Source: JAGRGG01 sp965217265 (GTDB lineage Bacteria; Pseudomonadota; Alphaproteobacteria; Geminicoccales; Geminicoccaceae). Taken from it: a stretch of DNA of 64,000 nt. The notes under the pieces were generated by a model. It did not search any database and was not told the DNA's origin. It worked only from the letters and a program-made list of their open reading frames with translations. Location: assembly GCA_965217265.1 (NCBI GenBank), contig CBDCHP010000018.1:558001-622000 (forward strand), written 5' to 3'. Of this stretch, positions 8,068-17,002 are shown piece after piece (the stretch's first letter is position 1; each line of letters begins with the position of its first letter). The translations under genes were made by a program, and so were the position numbers.

Positions 8068-10110
8068 TTAAGCTTTCGTGAGCCAGACGGCCGTGTCGTG
8101 GAACGCGGCCCCGCCGTTGGGCGGCGACGCCTCGGCCGAGACCAGGGCGTTGATGCCCAGATCCCCCTCCCAATCATGGTTGGGCCAGATGCTCTCGACG
8201 ACGACGGTGCCGGGGTGCTGCCCCTTTGCCCCGCGGGCGTGCAGGCGGACCTCGCCGCGGGCGTTGCCGAGGCGCACGGGATCGCCCTCTTCGAGGCCGA
8301 GCCGCGCCATCGTCGTGGGGTGCAACAGCGCCGTCGGCCGCTCCTCCTTGGCCCGCGAGGTCGGCGTCTCGGTGAAGCTCGTGTTGAGGAACTGGCGCGC
8401 CGGGGCGGCGACGAGGCGGTAGGGGTGCGCGTCGGTCGCCTCGTCGGTGACGGCGAGGTGGTCGGGCATCGAACACATCCGATCGCCGTCGGGCCCGAGT
8501 GCCTGCCAGTCCGGCTTGAAGCGAAAGCGGCCGTCGGGGTGGCCGAAGCCGTTACGGTAGTGCGCCGTGTCGGCGTCGGGCAGGACGTCGTGCCCGCCTT
8601 GAGCGACGATGGTGGCCGTGTCCGGGTGGCCGGAGCGGGCGAGGAGGTCGTCGATCAGGGCGCGCTCGTCCATCGCGAAGCCGGGGTGCTCGGCGCCGAG
8701 CCGCCCCGCCAGCGCGCAGACGACGGCGTGGTTCGAGCGCGTCTCCTGGTAGGGCTCGAACAGCTTCGGCCCGACCTGGACGCGGCAGTGCGCCGAGGCT
8801 TGGTAGACGTCGTCGTGCTCCAAGAACATCGTCGCCGGCAGGACGACGTCGGCCACCTTCGCTGTCTCGGTCATGAACTGCTCGTGCACGGCGACGAACA
8901 GATCGTCGCGCAGGAAGCCCCGCCGCACCCGCTCCAACTCGGGCGCCACGCACATCGGGTTGGTGCTCTGGATCAGCATCGCCGTCACCGGCGGGCCGCC
9001 TTGCAGGTCGACCGGGTCGTGGGTCAGGACCGGGCCGACGCGCGACTGGTCGAGCGCCCGCACGGCGGGATCGAGCCGATCCAGCCCTTCGAGCACCGTC
9101 TTGTCCCAGCCGTAGAGGTCGCCTTGGTTGTAGAGCGCCCCGCCGCCCGGGTCCCCCCAGGCGTTGGTCAGGACCGGCAGGCATGAGGCGGCGTGCATCT
9201 GCGCCGCCCCGTTGCGCGAGCGGGTGAAGCCGAAGCCGAGCCGCATCCAGGCCGGCCTGCCCGTCGCCCACAAGGTCGCGAACGCGCGGATCTCGGCCGG
9301 ATCGAGGCCGGTGATCGGCGCCGCCCACTCAGGGGTGCGGGCGCGCAGGTGCGCCTCGACGCCCGCGTCCCAGTCGGTGCGGGCGGCAAGGTAGGCCCTG
9401 TCCTCCAGCCCCGCCTCCAGGATCGCGCACATCGTAGCGCAGGCGAGCGCGCCGTCGGTGCCGGGCCGCAAGGCGAGGTGCATGTCGGCCCGCGCCGCCG
9501 TGCCGGTGCGGTAGGGGTCGACGACGACGAGCTTGCCGCCGCGCTTCTTGATCTTGGCGACGTGGGTCATGACGTTGACGTGCGTCGCCACGGGGTTGCA
9601 GCCCCAGACGACGGCGAGTTCGGCGTGCTCGCCCGCCTCCTCGGCCGGCACGCCGGTGCGAAAGCCGTAGCCCGCCTTCCAGCCGGTGTTGGCGAGTTCG
9701 ACGCAGATCGTGCTCTTGAAGCGCGAGTAACCCTTGACGTGGGTCAGCCGCTGGATGCCGTCGCGGTTTACGAGGCCCATCGTCCCGGCGTACCAGTAGG
9801 GCCAGACGCTCTCGGCGCCGTGCCTCGCCTCGGCCTTGAGGAAGGCCTCGGCGATCCGGTCCAGCGCCTCGTCCCAGCCGACCGGTACGAAGTCGCCGCT
9901 CCCCTTGGCCCCCACCCGCACGAGCGGCCGCCCGAGCCGCTCGGGGTGGTGGAAGCGCTCGTCGTAGCGCGCGACCTTGGCGCAGATCACGCCGGCCGTG
10001 TAGGGGTTGCGCTTGGCCCCCCGCACGCGCGTCAGGCGCCCGTCCTCGGCCTCGATGTCGAGCGCGCAGGCGCTGGGGCAGTCGTGCGGGCAGACGGATT
10101 CGAGCGCCAT
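8068..10110 (-). CDS. Molybdopterin-dependent oxidoreductase (DMSO reductase family)
   Basis: 680 residues. It opens with the [4Fe-4S]-binding CPHDCPSACAL (C-x3-C-x3-C, fourth Cys near residue 43), followed by the molybdopterin guanine dinucleotide core (WDEALDRIAEAF, AELAVVWGCNPVATHVN, VVDPYRTGTAARADMHLALRPGTDGALA). It ends with the C-terminal MopB dinucleotide domain (RLGLEEGDPVRLGNARGEVRL). There is no twin-arginine signal, so it is probably cytoplasmic. Members related to this type transfer oxygen or oxidise small organic compounds; the substrate is unknown. ATG 10110 is used because the cluster begins six residues later; a longer open frame to 10242 is not family-like. No partner subunit is adjacent. 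Confidence 0.85.
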   Translation of the reverse strand: MALESVCPHDCPSACALDIEAEDGRLTRVRGAKRNPYTAGVICAKVARYDERFHHPERLGRPLVRVGAKGSGDFVPVGWDEALDRIAEAFLKAEARHGAESVWPYWYAGTMGLVNRDGIQRLTHVKGYSRFKSTICVELANTGWKAGYGFRTGVPAEEAGEHAELAVVWGCNPVATHVNVMTHVAKIKKRGGKLVVVDPYRTGTAARADMHLALRPGTDGALACATMCAILEAGLEDRAYLAARTDWDAGVEAHLRARTPEWAAPITGLDPAEIRAFATLWATGRPAWMRLGFGFTRSRNGAAQMHAASCLPVLTNAWGDPGGGALYNQGDLYGWDKTVLEGLDRLDPAVRALDQSRVGPVLTHDPVDLQGGPPVTAMLIQSTNPMCVAPELERVRRGFLRDDLFVAVHEQFMTETAKVADVVLPATMFLEHDDVYQASAHCRVQVGPKLFEPYQETRSNHAVVCALAGRLGAEHPGFAMDERALIDDLLARSGHPDTATIVAQGGHDVLPDADTAHYRNGFGHPDGRFRFKPDWQALGPDGDRMCSMPDHLAVTDEATDAHPYRLVAAPARQFLNTSFTETPTSRAKEERPTALLHPTTMARLGLEEGDPVRLGNARGEVRLHARGAKGQHPGTVVVESIWPNHDWEGDLGINALVSAEASPPNGGAAFHDTAVWLTKA

Positions 10111-10298
10111 GCGGGCCGGCTCCTTGATGGGTCTGCGGGATCGAACCGGGCTACGCCCACAAGAGGCCGCCGGCAAGGGCCGATCCGGGCCGGCCGATCC
10201 GGACCGCTCGGCCGGCACGGGGTACGGTTGCATTACGCCCACACTTGTCGCACAAACGTCGTCAACGCCTCAATGTCGCATACGAAACCTTGATTACC

Positions 10299-11210
10299 AT
10301 GCCGCAGCCGAACCAGATCCTCGCCGTGCTGCGTCGGGCCGGGATGCTCGACCTCGGCACGACGCCGGCGGTCGAGCCGATCGACGGCGGGACCGCATGG
10401 CGGGTCGAAGGGTTCGTCGTCCAGACGGGCACGGCAACCGCCGCCGCCTTCATCGACTCTGCCGCCGCGATCCGGCCGGGGGCCGTGCCGCGCCTGCACC
10501 ACTTCGACCCGACGGGCGGCGCGCTCGTCGTCGAGTGCCTATCGCCGTGCTCGCACGCGCCGCTCGTCCGCCTCGCCCGCGACGGACGCCTCGACGGGCG
10601 CCACGGGGCGGCACTCGGCGCCCTGTTCGCCGACCTGCACGGCGCCACCTGGGGCCGAGCCTCGATCGGGGCGGCGTTCGTCGACGACCTCGCCTTCAAG
10701 CAGAAGCGGATCGAGCCGCTCTTGCTGGTCGCGGCCGAGGCGCAGCGCGACGCCGCCGCCGCCCTCAAGCGCGTCGCGCGCCGCTGCACCGGCCACCGCA
10801 CGGCCCTCGTCCACGCCGGACCCGGCATCGAGGGCCTCCTTTGGGGTCCGGCCGGCCCCGTCCTCCTCGACGGCGCCGCCGCGCACATGGGCGACCCCGC
10901 CTTCGACGTCGCCCTCCTGCTCGCCGACATGATGATCCTGGCCGAGGCGGAACCCCGCGCGGGCCAGGGCCTGCTCGACGCCGCCCACAGCACGGCCCGG
11001 ACGTGGCACCGGCGCTTGGGCAGGCTCAAGCCCGACGAGGCCGAGACGGCCGAACTCGTCGCCGCCCTGGCGCTCGGGCGCTTGAGCGGCCGGATGCCGC
11101 TCCCCGCCGTGCCGCCCGACGCGGCCGACGCCGTGCGGGCCCGGGCGAAGACGCTCCTCTCAGTGCCCCGCCCGACCGTCGCCGCGACGCTGAGGGGGCT
11201 GCGGGAGTGA
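10299..11210 (+). CDS. Degenerate aminoglycoside/homoserine-kinase-like phosphotransferase
   Basis: 303 residues with the layout of the APH/choline kinase fold. An N-lobe carries GGTAWRVEGFVVQTGT, a middle lobe GAALGALFADLHGATWGRA, and a catalytic-loop region ALVHAGPGIEGLLWGPAGPVLLDG is followed by GDPAFDVALLLADMMI. In active family members the loop reads H-G-D and the metal motif D-x-E/D. Here the loop is HAG and the Asp is missing, so phosphotransfer is doubtful. The GDPAFD segment after the loop is well kept. It may be a pseudokinase or a binding protein. The TGA stop is the tip of a palindromic element. Confidence 0.6.
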   Translation: MPQPNQILAVLRRAGMLDLGTTPAVEPIDGGTAWRVEGFVVQTGTATAAAFIDSAAAIRPGAVPRLHHFDPTGGALVVECLSPCSHAPLVRLARDGRLDGRHGAALGALFADLHGATWGRASIGAAFVDDLAFKQKRIEPLLLVAAEAQRDAAAALKRVARRCTGHRTALVHAGPGIEGLLWGPAGPVLLDGAAAHMGDPAFDVALLLADMMILAEAEPRAGQGLLDAAHSTARTWHRRLGRLKPDEAETAELVAALALGRLSGRMPLPAVPPDAADAVRARAKTLLSVPRPTVAATLRGLRE

Positions 11211-11355
11211 ACGCTTCGCGTGCGCTAGGCGCGCGGCCTTTTTTCTTTTTGCCAGTGTTAACGCAGGCGGCTGGCCGCGGCGCCGAGGGCCAGCCTCGAA
11301 CAAAGACAAAAAAGAGAAAAAGAAGACCGCGCGTCAGCGCACGCGAAGCGTTCTC
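11208..11355. repeat. Stop-anchored palindromic intergenic element, copy 3
   Basis: A complete copy. It begins TGAACGCTTCGCGTGCGCT, in which the TGA is the stop of the preceding gene. It then reads GCGCGGCC-T6-CTTTTTG, AGTGTTAACGCAGGCGG, an inner stem (GGCTGGCC / GGCCAGCC), CGAACAAAG, a purine tract and GCGCACGCGAAGCGTTCTC. The outer arms are almost perfect complements over about 45 bp. Confidence 0.85.
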
Positions 11356-11390
11356 TTGCACCTCACTCCCCGCCCTCTTATTTCAAGCTC

Positions 11391-11783
11391 ATGCAAGACA
11401 CGCCCACAATCACCCGCATGGACGAGCCCTTGCCGGACGCGCGCACGTTCTGGCAGAAGCTCGCCCGCGTCCTCGCCTCGGTGCCGTTCGCCGAGCAGAT
11501 CGCCGCCGCTTGGTACTGCGCCGTCGACCTCGAAACGCCGCACTACGTCCGCGGCGTCCTGATCGGGGCGCTGGCATACTTCGTCCTGCCGACCGACGCG
11601 ATCCCCGACTTCATCGTCGGCTTCGGCTTCACCGACGACGCCTCGGTGCTGACGATGGCGCTCGCCGCCGTCGGCGGGCACATCAACGAGCGCCACCGCG
11701 AGGCGGCGCGGGCGCGGCTCAAGGCCCTGAAGGACGTCGGCCAGAAGCGCGCCGCCGACGGCGGGATCATCATCGACGCTTAA
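11391..11783 (+). CDS. YkvA family (DUF1232) protein
   Basis: 130 residues. The core RGVLIGALAYFVLPTDAIPD followed by FIVGFGFTDDASVLTMAL is the DUF1232/YkvA signature: a short membrane-inserting hairpin around the LPTDxIPD motif. Family function is unknown. ATG 11391 has no good ribosome-binding site; ATG 11418 (MDEPLPDARTF) is an alternative. A TRAP transporter operon follows 60 bp downstream. Confidence 0.8.
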   Translation: MQDTPTITRMDEPLPDARTFWQKLARVLASVPFAEQIAAAWYCAVDLETPHYVRGVLIGALAYFVLPTDAIPDFIVGFGFTDDASVLTMALAAVGGHINERHREAARARLKALKDVGQKRAADGGIIIDA

Positions 11784-11843
11784 TTCTTGGCGCCTCCCCG
11801 CCCGCGCGCTAGGCTCATGCCAACAGCGAGACGGAGAGGCATC

Positions 11844-12821
11844 ATGCGCAAATGGTTCGGTATCGGGGCGATCGTGGCCCTCAGTATCCCCGCCTCGGCC
11901 TTGGCCGAGACGTGGGACATGCCGATGGCCTATCCCGACAGCAACTTTCACAGCGAGAACGGCAAGGAATTCGCCGCGTGCGTGGGTGAAACGTCGAACG
12001 GCGAGCTTGAGATCACCGTCCACGCCGGCGGCTCGCTCTACAAGGGCGACGAGATCAAGCGCGCGGTGCAGACCGGGCAGGTGCCGATCGGCGAGCGGCT
12101 GCTCTCGGCGCACCAGAACGAGAACGCCGTCTTCGGCTACGATTCGCTCCCCTTCCTCGCCACCTCCTACGAGGCGTCCGAGCAATTGAACCTCGCGGCC
12201 AAGCCGACCCTGGAGAAGGTGCTGGACGCGCAGAACTTGGTCCCGCTCTACTCGGTCCCCTGGGGGCCACAGGGCCTCTACACCAAGAAGGACGTGAACA
12301 GCGGCGCCGACATGCGAGGCGTCAAGTTCCGCGCCTACAACACGGCGACGGCGCGCATCGCCGAACTGATGGGCGCCGTGCCGGTGCAGATCGAGGCGGC
12401 CGAACTCTCCCAAGCGCTCGCGACCGGCGTCGCCGAGAGCTTCATCTCGTCGGGCTCGACCGGCTACGACAGCAAGGTCTGGGAGCAGCTCAACCATTGG
12501 TACGACGTGCAGGCGTGGCTGCCGCGCAACTACGTCCTGGTCAACAAGCAGGCCTGGCTCGACCTGCCCCAGACCTCGCGCGCCGCCCTCGTCGAGTGCG
12601 CAAACGAGGCCGAGGGGCGCGGCACGGCGAAGTCGCAGGAACTGAACGACTTCTACAAGGCCGAGCTTGAGAAGAACGGCATGACCGTGGCGCCGCCCTC
12701 GAAGCCGTTGACCGACGATTTCCTCAAAGTCGGCGAGACGATCACCAACGAGTGGCTGGAACAGGCCGGCGAGGACGGCAAGGCGATCCTCGACGCCTAC
12801 AACGCCGCCCAGGGCGGCTGA
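11844..12821 (+). CDS. TRAP transporter periplasmic substrate-binding protein (DctP family)
   Basis: 325 residues with a cleavable signal peptide (hydrophobic core GIGAIVALSIPASA, ending ALAE). The body matches DctP: GKEFAACVGETSNGELEITV, VQTGQVPIGERLLS, a MRGVKFRAYNTATARIAELM motif that includes the conserved arginine region contacting a substrate carboxylate, and a C-terminal helix. It delivers an organic acid to the membrane subunits. The ribosome-binding site GGAGAGG precedes ATG 11844. The small permease gene starts 5 bp after its stop. Substrate unknown. Confidence 0.9.
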   Translation: MRKWFGIGAIVALSIPASALAETWDMPMAYPDSNFHSENGKEFAACVGETSNGELEITVHAGGSLYKGDEIKRAVQTGQVPIGERLLSAHQNENAVFGYDSLPFLATSYEASEQLNLAAKPTLEKVLDAQNLVPLYSVPWGPQGLYTKKDVNSGADMRGVKFRAYNTATARIAELMGAVPVQIEAAELSQALATGVAESFISSGSTGYDSKVWEQLNHWYDVQAWLPRNYVLVNKQAWLDLPQTSRAALVECANEAEGRGTAKSQELNDFYKAELEKNGMTVAPPSKPLTDDFLKVGETITNEWLEQAGEDGKAILDAYNAAQGG

Positions 12822-12826
12822 GGCGC

Positions 12827-13348
12827 GTGGCGGCGGGGCGTCACCTGCGGCGCGGGCTCGACGCCCTCTACGCCGGGGCCGGCGTCCTCGCCGCCGTCTT
12901 CCTCGTCGCCTTGCTCCTCACCGTGAGCGCGCAGGTGCTCCTGCGCTGGCTGGGGCTCCCCTTCCCCGGCGGCACGGCGTACGCCGGCTACTGCATGGCG
13001 GCGGCGTCGTTCTTCGGGCTCGCCCACGCGCTCGAACGCCACGCCCACATCCGCGTCTCGATCCTCTTGACCCGCCTGCACGGCCGGGTGCGGCGGGCGG
13101 CCGAACTCTGGTGCCTCGCGATCGCGACGGCCTTGTCCTGGTACTTCGCGTGGTACGCGATCAAGGCGGTGCGGGTCTCGCACATGATCAACGACGTCAG
13201 CCAGGGCCAGGACGCGACGCCGATGTGGATCCCGCAACTCGCGATGGCGATCGGCACGGTGATCTTGGGCATCGCCTTCACCGACCATCTGATCCGCGTC
13301 GCGCTGGGCGAGGAGATCGCGGTGCCGGACGAGCACGGGGTAGAATGA
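12827..13348 (+). CDS. TRAP transporter small permease (DctQ family)
   Basis: 173 residues starting at GTG 12827. Four transmembrane helices (about residues 15-37, 49-67, 90-112 and 133-155) carry the DctQ pattern LLRWLGLPFPGGTAYAGYCM and the HAHIRVSIL segment after helix 2. The family forms a complex with the large channel subunit DctM. No dctM follows: the next gene is convergent, and only 80 bp of non-coding DNA with degenerate repeat sequence lies between. The system is therefore incomplete here unless dctM lies elsewhere or was deleted. Confidence 0.8.
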   Translation: MAAGRHLRRGLDALYAGAGVLAAVFLVALLLTVSAQVLLRWLGLPFPGGTAYAGYCMAAASFFGLAHALERHAHIRVSILLTRLHGRVRRAAELWCLAIATALSWYFAWYAIKAVRVSHMINDVSQGQDATPMWIPQLAMAIGTVILGIAFTDHLIRVALGEEIAVPDEHGVE

Positions 13349-13428
13349 CTGGCCATGAATCGGTGGTGCGTCGGGTTCGCAGACGAGGTTTCGCTTGATG
13401 CTCTAGCCACGCTAGGCACCAAAGCCCA
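13349..13428. repeat. Relic of the stop-anchored element after dctQ
   Basis: A short stretch with TCTAGCCACGCTAGGCACC, which also occurs, slightly changed, at the end of the relic near 18160. It ends at the TGA stop of the convergent ROK gene. The resemblance to the main element is weak, limited to its distal end and position. Confidence 0.3.
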
Positions 13429-14103
13429 TCACAACACCCGAACGTTCTCGGTCCACAACCGCACGCCGCCGCTGAACGCGCGGTCGTTGTGGCCGAGCCG
13501 GGCGTGTTCGGGCAGCTTGGCGAGCCGCTTGGCGTTGCCGCCCCCTAAGACCACGTAGTCGACGATCAGGGCGTCCTTCAGGTGCCCGACCGCCTCGTGC
13601 ACGGTCTTCTCCCAGCGCTTCTTCTTCAGCCAGTCGAGCCCGCGCCGGCCGAGATAGTCCTCGAAGGTGCGCTTTTGCTTGTAGGGCATGTGCGCCACCT
13701 CCAAGGGGAGCACGGCGCCCTCGGCGACGAGGGCGGCGCCGAGGCCGGTGCCGAGGCCCAAGAACAGCATCTTGCCGCCGTCGTAGGAGCCTACCGCCTG
13801 CATCACGGCGTCGTTGACGAGCCGGGTCGGCCGCTTGAAGGCGCTCGCCAAGTCGAACGCGGTCCAGCCGGGGCCGAGGTTGAAGGGCTCCTTGAGCAGC
13901 CGGTCGTTGACGACCGGCCCCGGACAGCCGACCGTGACCCGGTCGAACGCCCAGCCCTCGGTATGCGCGGCGACGCCCTCGACCAGTTTGTCCGGGGTAA
14001 GTTCGTTGCCCGAGGCGAAGCGCGCGCGCCCGCCGTCCGCCTCGTTGAACAGCTTGACGTTGTTGCCGCCGACGTCGACGACGAGCACGCCCTGCGTCGT
14101 CAT
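13429..14103 (-). CDS. ROK-family sugar kinase, polyphosphate-glucokinase-like
   Basis: 224 residues in the ASKHA fold. Phosphate-1 motif VVDVGGNNVKLFN is at the N-terminus, VTVGCPGPVVNDRLLKEPFN is in the middle, NDAVMQAVGSY contains the putative catalytic Asp region, and MLFLGLGTGLGAALV is the phosphate-2 loop. The C-terminal RRGLDWLKKKRW and YVVLGGGNAKRL agree with short ROK proteins annotated as polyphosphate glucokinases. Likely role: phosphorylation of glucose using polyphosphate or ATP; the donor cannot be told from sequence. Convergent with the TRAP operon. Confidence 0.8.
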   Translation of the reverse strand: MTTQGVLVVDVGGNNVKLFNEADGGRARFASGNELTPDKLVEGVAAHTEGWAFDRVTVGCPGPVVNDRLLKEPFNLGPGWTAFDLASAFKRPTRLVNDAVMQAVGSYDGGKMLFLGLGTGLGAALVAEGAVLPLEVAHMPYKQKRTFEDYLGRRGLDWLKKKRWEKTVHEAVGHLKDALIVDYVVLGGGNAKRLAKLPEHARLGHNDRAFSGGVRLWTENVRVL

Positions 14104-14135
14104 GGCCCCTCCATCCTCGTTGGCCCAGAACTCTG

Positions 14136-15968
14136 TTACCCGTCCGCCGGCCGCGGCGCCGTCAGGAGCGTGATCGTGGCGGCGCTCGGCGGCGTCGGGG
14201 CGGCGTCGAGCGCCGTTTCGAGGGCGTCGAGGTAGGCATCGGCCGGCACCGTGTCCAGAGCGTCGGCGGCAAGCAAGGGTTCCGGCGAGGCCAGCGCCAC
14301 GATCGCCTCGCGCCCGAACGGCGGGGCGACGGTGAAGAGTTGCCCCCCCGCCGGGTCGCCGACGAGGAGGTCGGGGCCGGCCGCGTCGCTCTCTCCCTCT
14401 GCCGGCCACAAGCGGCGCACCCCCCCGTCCGCCATCAGGTAGTCCACCCGTACGTGCGAACCGGGGGCGAGGCCGTCGAGGCCGACGATCACCGGATCGC
14501 CGTCCTGCAGCACCGGCGCGTCGTTCCCCGGCCACAAGGCGGCGAAGGCGGCCTCCGGCGGCGGCGCCGTCCGGGCGGCGAGGAGGTCGTAGAGCCGGCA
14601 GAGTTCCGGCCGGCCTTGCACCAGGGCCACCTCGACCGTTCCGACGTCGGCGAGGCCGCCCGCCCGCTCGCGCAGTGCTGCCGCCACGTTCGGATCGTTG
14701 GTGTAGCCGCGCAGGCCCCCGCCGGCCCGCTCGACCCTGGTGCAGGGCTGCGTTCGGGCCCAAGCGTCGAGGTCGGCGAAGGTGCGCGCCGCGTCCGCGG
14801 GCGGCGGTGCCGCGGGCACAGGCACGGCCGCCGTCTCGGCCGGCTCCGGTGCTTCGAGGGGGGACAGCGGCGGTGCCGCCGCCGGCGCCACCGGCTCCGT
14901 CGCGGGCGGCGGCCCGGCCTCGATCGGCCCCTCGCCGCCGCCGAACAGGGCGAACGCCCCGACGAGCAGCAACAGGCCGATGAGCGTCAGCAAGAGCGCC
15001 GATGCCATCCACCGGCGGCTGCGACCGGTCTCGTCCGGCGCCGCGTCGGCGCCGGTGGGGACGATGATCGGCTCGACCGCCTTGCGCGCCGGCTCGGGCG
15101 CCGGCGTTTTCGCCGACGGGGGGGGCGGGGCGGGAGGCTTGCCCGGTGCCGGCTTCGGCTCGAACTTCGTCGGCGCCTCGGCGAGGCCGGCCGCGGCGTA
15201 GACCTTGGCACCCCGCCCGCCGGGCTCTGGGCCGGGTTTGGGCGGGGGTGCCGCGACGGTGCGGGCCGGCGGCTTCGCCGCCGCGAGCGCCGCCTCGATC
15301 GCGGCGGCGAAGCCGTTGCCCGAGGCCGGCCGGCGCTTCGGGTCGGCCAAGTCGCGCACGAGCTTGGCGAGCGGCCCCGGCGGGGCCTCGCCGGTGCTTT
15401 GGCCCGAGCCTCGCATCAGCGCGACGAACAGGGCGGCGAGATCGGCGAGGTCGGTGGTCGGGGTCGCCTCTTCCAGCCCCTGCGCCTCGCGATCGACGGC
15501 GGCGCTGGCGAGGTCGATCAGCCGCGCGGTCCCGGTCTGCCGCTCGATCAGCACCGTCGCCGGCCGGACGTCGCCGTGGGCGAGGTTGCGGGCGTGGACG
15601 AGGTCGAGGGCGCGGGCGACCTGCGCGGTCCAGCGGGCGAGCGCGTCGAAGGCGGGCCAGGGCGTCGTCTTGAGCCGCCGCTCCAGGCTCTGCCCGTCGA
15701 TCCGCTCGACGACGAAGGCGAGCGCGTCGTCGACGCCCTCGACCGCGAACAAGGGCACGAGGTTGGCGTGCCGGACGTGGCGTCCCGCCGCCGCGTGGGC
15801 GACGCAGCGCGCGGCGGCGGCGGCGTCGAGCACGCCTTCTTGCGTCACCTTCAAGACGGTCGGTCGACCGACGCCCGGAAGGTGCGCCTCGACGATGCGA
15901 AACAAGGGGGTGTCGGCCACGGGCTCACCGATCTCGATCTGGGCCAGATTTGGCACCGTCTCCGTCAT
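14136..15968 (-). CDS. Kinase-like membrane protein with C-terminal DUF4384-like domain
   Basis: 610 residues. Residues 20-235 form a protein-kinase-like domain: VLK with K40 is the likely ATP-anchoring lysine, and HGDVRPATVL gives H131-G-D133 in place of HRD. The metal motif is DLA at 152-154 instead of DFG, and the glycine loop is poor, so catalysis is uncertain. A proline/alanine-rich linker (about 236-317) leads to one transmembrane helix (321-342). A second Pro/Ala-rich linker then leads to a periplasmic domain with GSHVRVDYLMADGGVRRLWP, FTVAPPFGREAIVALASPEP, resembling DUF4384. The topology is that of a bacterial receptor kinase. The start is ATG 15968, followed directly by the folded domain. 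Confidence 0.7.
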   Translation of the reverse strand: MTETVPNLAQIEIGEPVADTPLFRIVEAHLPGVGRPTVLKVTQEGVLDAAAAARCVAHAAAGRHVRHANLVPLFAVEGVDDALAFVVERIDGQSLERRLKTTPWPAFDALARWTAQVARALDLVHARNLAHGDVRPATVLIERQTGTARLIDLASAAVDREAQGLEEATPTTDLADLAALFVALMRGSGQSTGEAPPGPLAKLVRDLADPKRRPASGNGFAAAIEAALAAAKPPARTVAAPPPKPGPEPGGRGAKVYAAAGLAEAPTKFEPKPAPGKPPAPPPPSAKTPAPEPARKAVEPIIVPTGADAAPDETGRSRRWMASALLLTLIGLLLLVGAFALFGGGEGPIEAGPPPATEPVAPAAAPPLSPLEAPEPAETAAVPVPAAPPPADAARTFADLDAWARTQPCTRVERAGGGLRGYTNDPNVAAALRERAGGLADVGTVEVALVQGRPELCRLYDLLAARTAPPPEAAFAALWPGNDAPVLQDGDPVIVGLDGLAPGSHVRVDYLMADGGVRRLWPAEGESDAAGPDLLVGDPAGGQLFTVAPPFGREAIVALASPEPLLAADALDTVPADAYLDALETALDAAPTPPSAATITLLTAPRPADG

Positions 15969-16182
15969 CCGTCCCCGCCTTGCGGCAACGGGGCAAGACC
16001 TGCGCCAGCAGGGCGCGCGCCGCAAGCCCGGCGCCGCCTTTGGCGGGCGTCGGGGCGTCGGTGACGAAGAACGTTGTTGTACGGTTGCGACGGCATGACC
16101 GCACTTAGACCTTCTCAACCAATCCGTGCAATCCTCTTCGACGATGCCCGCCACCGTCGCGCGGCGTTCGTGGCCTTCTCAC

Positions 16183-16998
16183 TCAGGCGAACAGCCGTCG
16201 GCGCAACCGCCGCTGCGCCAGCCACAGCGCGAGCGCACCGCTGAGCGCCAGGACCGCGAGGTGGCCGAGCGCCAGGGTAGGGCCGAGCGGGGTGCTCGTG
16301 GTGAGCGGGCGCAGCACGGCCAGGAAATGCGTCATCGGCAGGCCCCAGGCCAGCGGCTCCAGCCAGTCCGGGAAGCGCTCGATGGCGAAGAACGTGCCGC
16401 CGAACATGAACATCGGCGTCACCCAGAAGCTGAAGAAGTAGGAGAACATCTCCCAGCTCTTGGCATAGGCCGTGGCGAGCAGGCCGTAGGCCGCGAACGC
16501 CACGGCGCCGAGGAACAGGACCGGCAGGGTGAGAAGGGCGCCCAACGGGTCGATGACGCCGCCCCAAAGACTGCCGACGACGAGGACCGAGCAGGCGGCG
16601 ATCATCGCCTTGGTCGCGGCCCAGAGCAGTTCGCCCGCGAGCAGTTCTTCGAGGCGTAGCGGCGTCGAGAGCGCCGCGTCCCAGGTCTTTTGCATGTCGA
16701 AGCGGGCGAACGCCGAGATCGTCGTCTCGAACGAGGCGGTGAAGAGGGCGGCATACGCCATCATGCCCGGCAGGACGAAGGCGAGGTAGGGGACGCCTTC
16801 CGCCTCCTTGACGACCGAGCCGAGCCCGTAGCCGAAGCCGAACAGGAAGAGGAGCGGGTTGGCGACGTTGCTCGCCATCGACGACCAGAACAGCCGCCGC
16901 CACGTCAGCGCGTTGCGCCGCCAGACGGCGAGCGTGTAGCGGTTGAGCGGCAAGAGCGCCCCGCCGGCGCCTCGAAGCGCGAAGGTCCGCGTCGCCAT
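16183..16998 (-). CDS. ABC-2 type exporter permease, NodJ-like
   Basis: 271 residues with six transmembrane helices. Family marks include NALTWRRLFWSSMASNVANP near the N-terminus, FLFGFGYGLGSVV after helix 1, and the late motif MFMFGGTFFAIERFPDWLEP, typical of NodJ/ABC-2 permeases. With the ATPase encoded 4 bp upstream it should form an exporter; NodIJ export lipo-chitin signals, but close paralogues export polysaccharides or drugs. No nodulation genes are nearby, so the substrate is open. ATG 16998 is chosen over the upstream codon at 17022. Confidence 0.85.
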   Translation of the reverse strand: MATRTFALRGAGGALLPLNRYTLAVWRRNALTWRRLFWSSMASNVANPLLFLFGFGYGLGSVVKEAEGVPYLAFVLPGMMAYAALFTASFETTISAFARFDMQKTWDAALSTPLRLEELLAGELLWAATKAMIAACSVLVVGSLWGGVIDPLGALLTLPVLFLGAVAFAAYGLLATAYAKSWEMFSYFFSFWVTPMFMFGGTFFAIERFPDWLEPLAWGLPMTHFLAVLRPLTTSTPLGPTLALGHLAVLALSGALALWLAQRRLRRRLFA

Positions 16999-17002
16999 TC
17001 TT

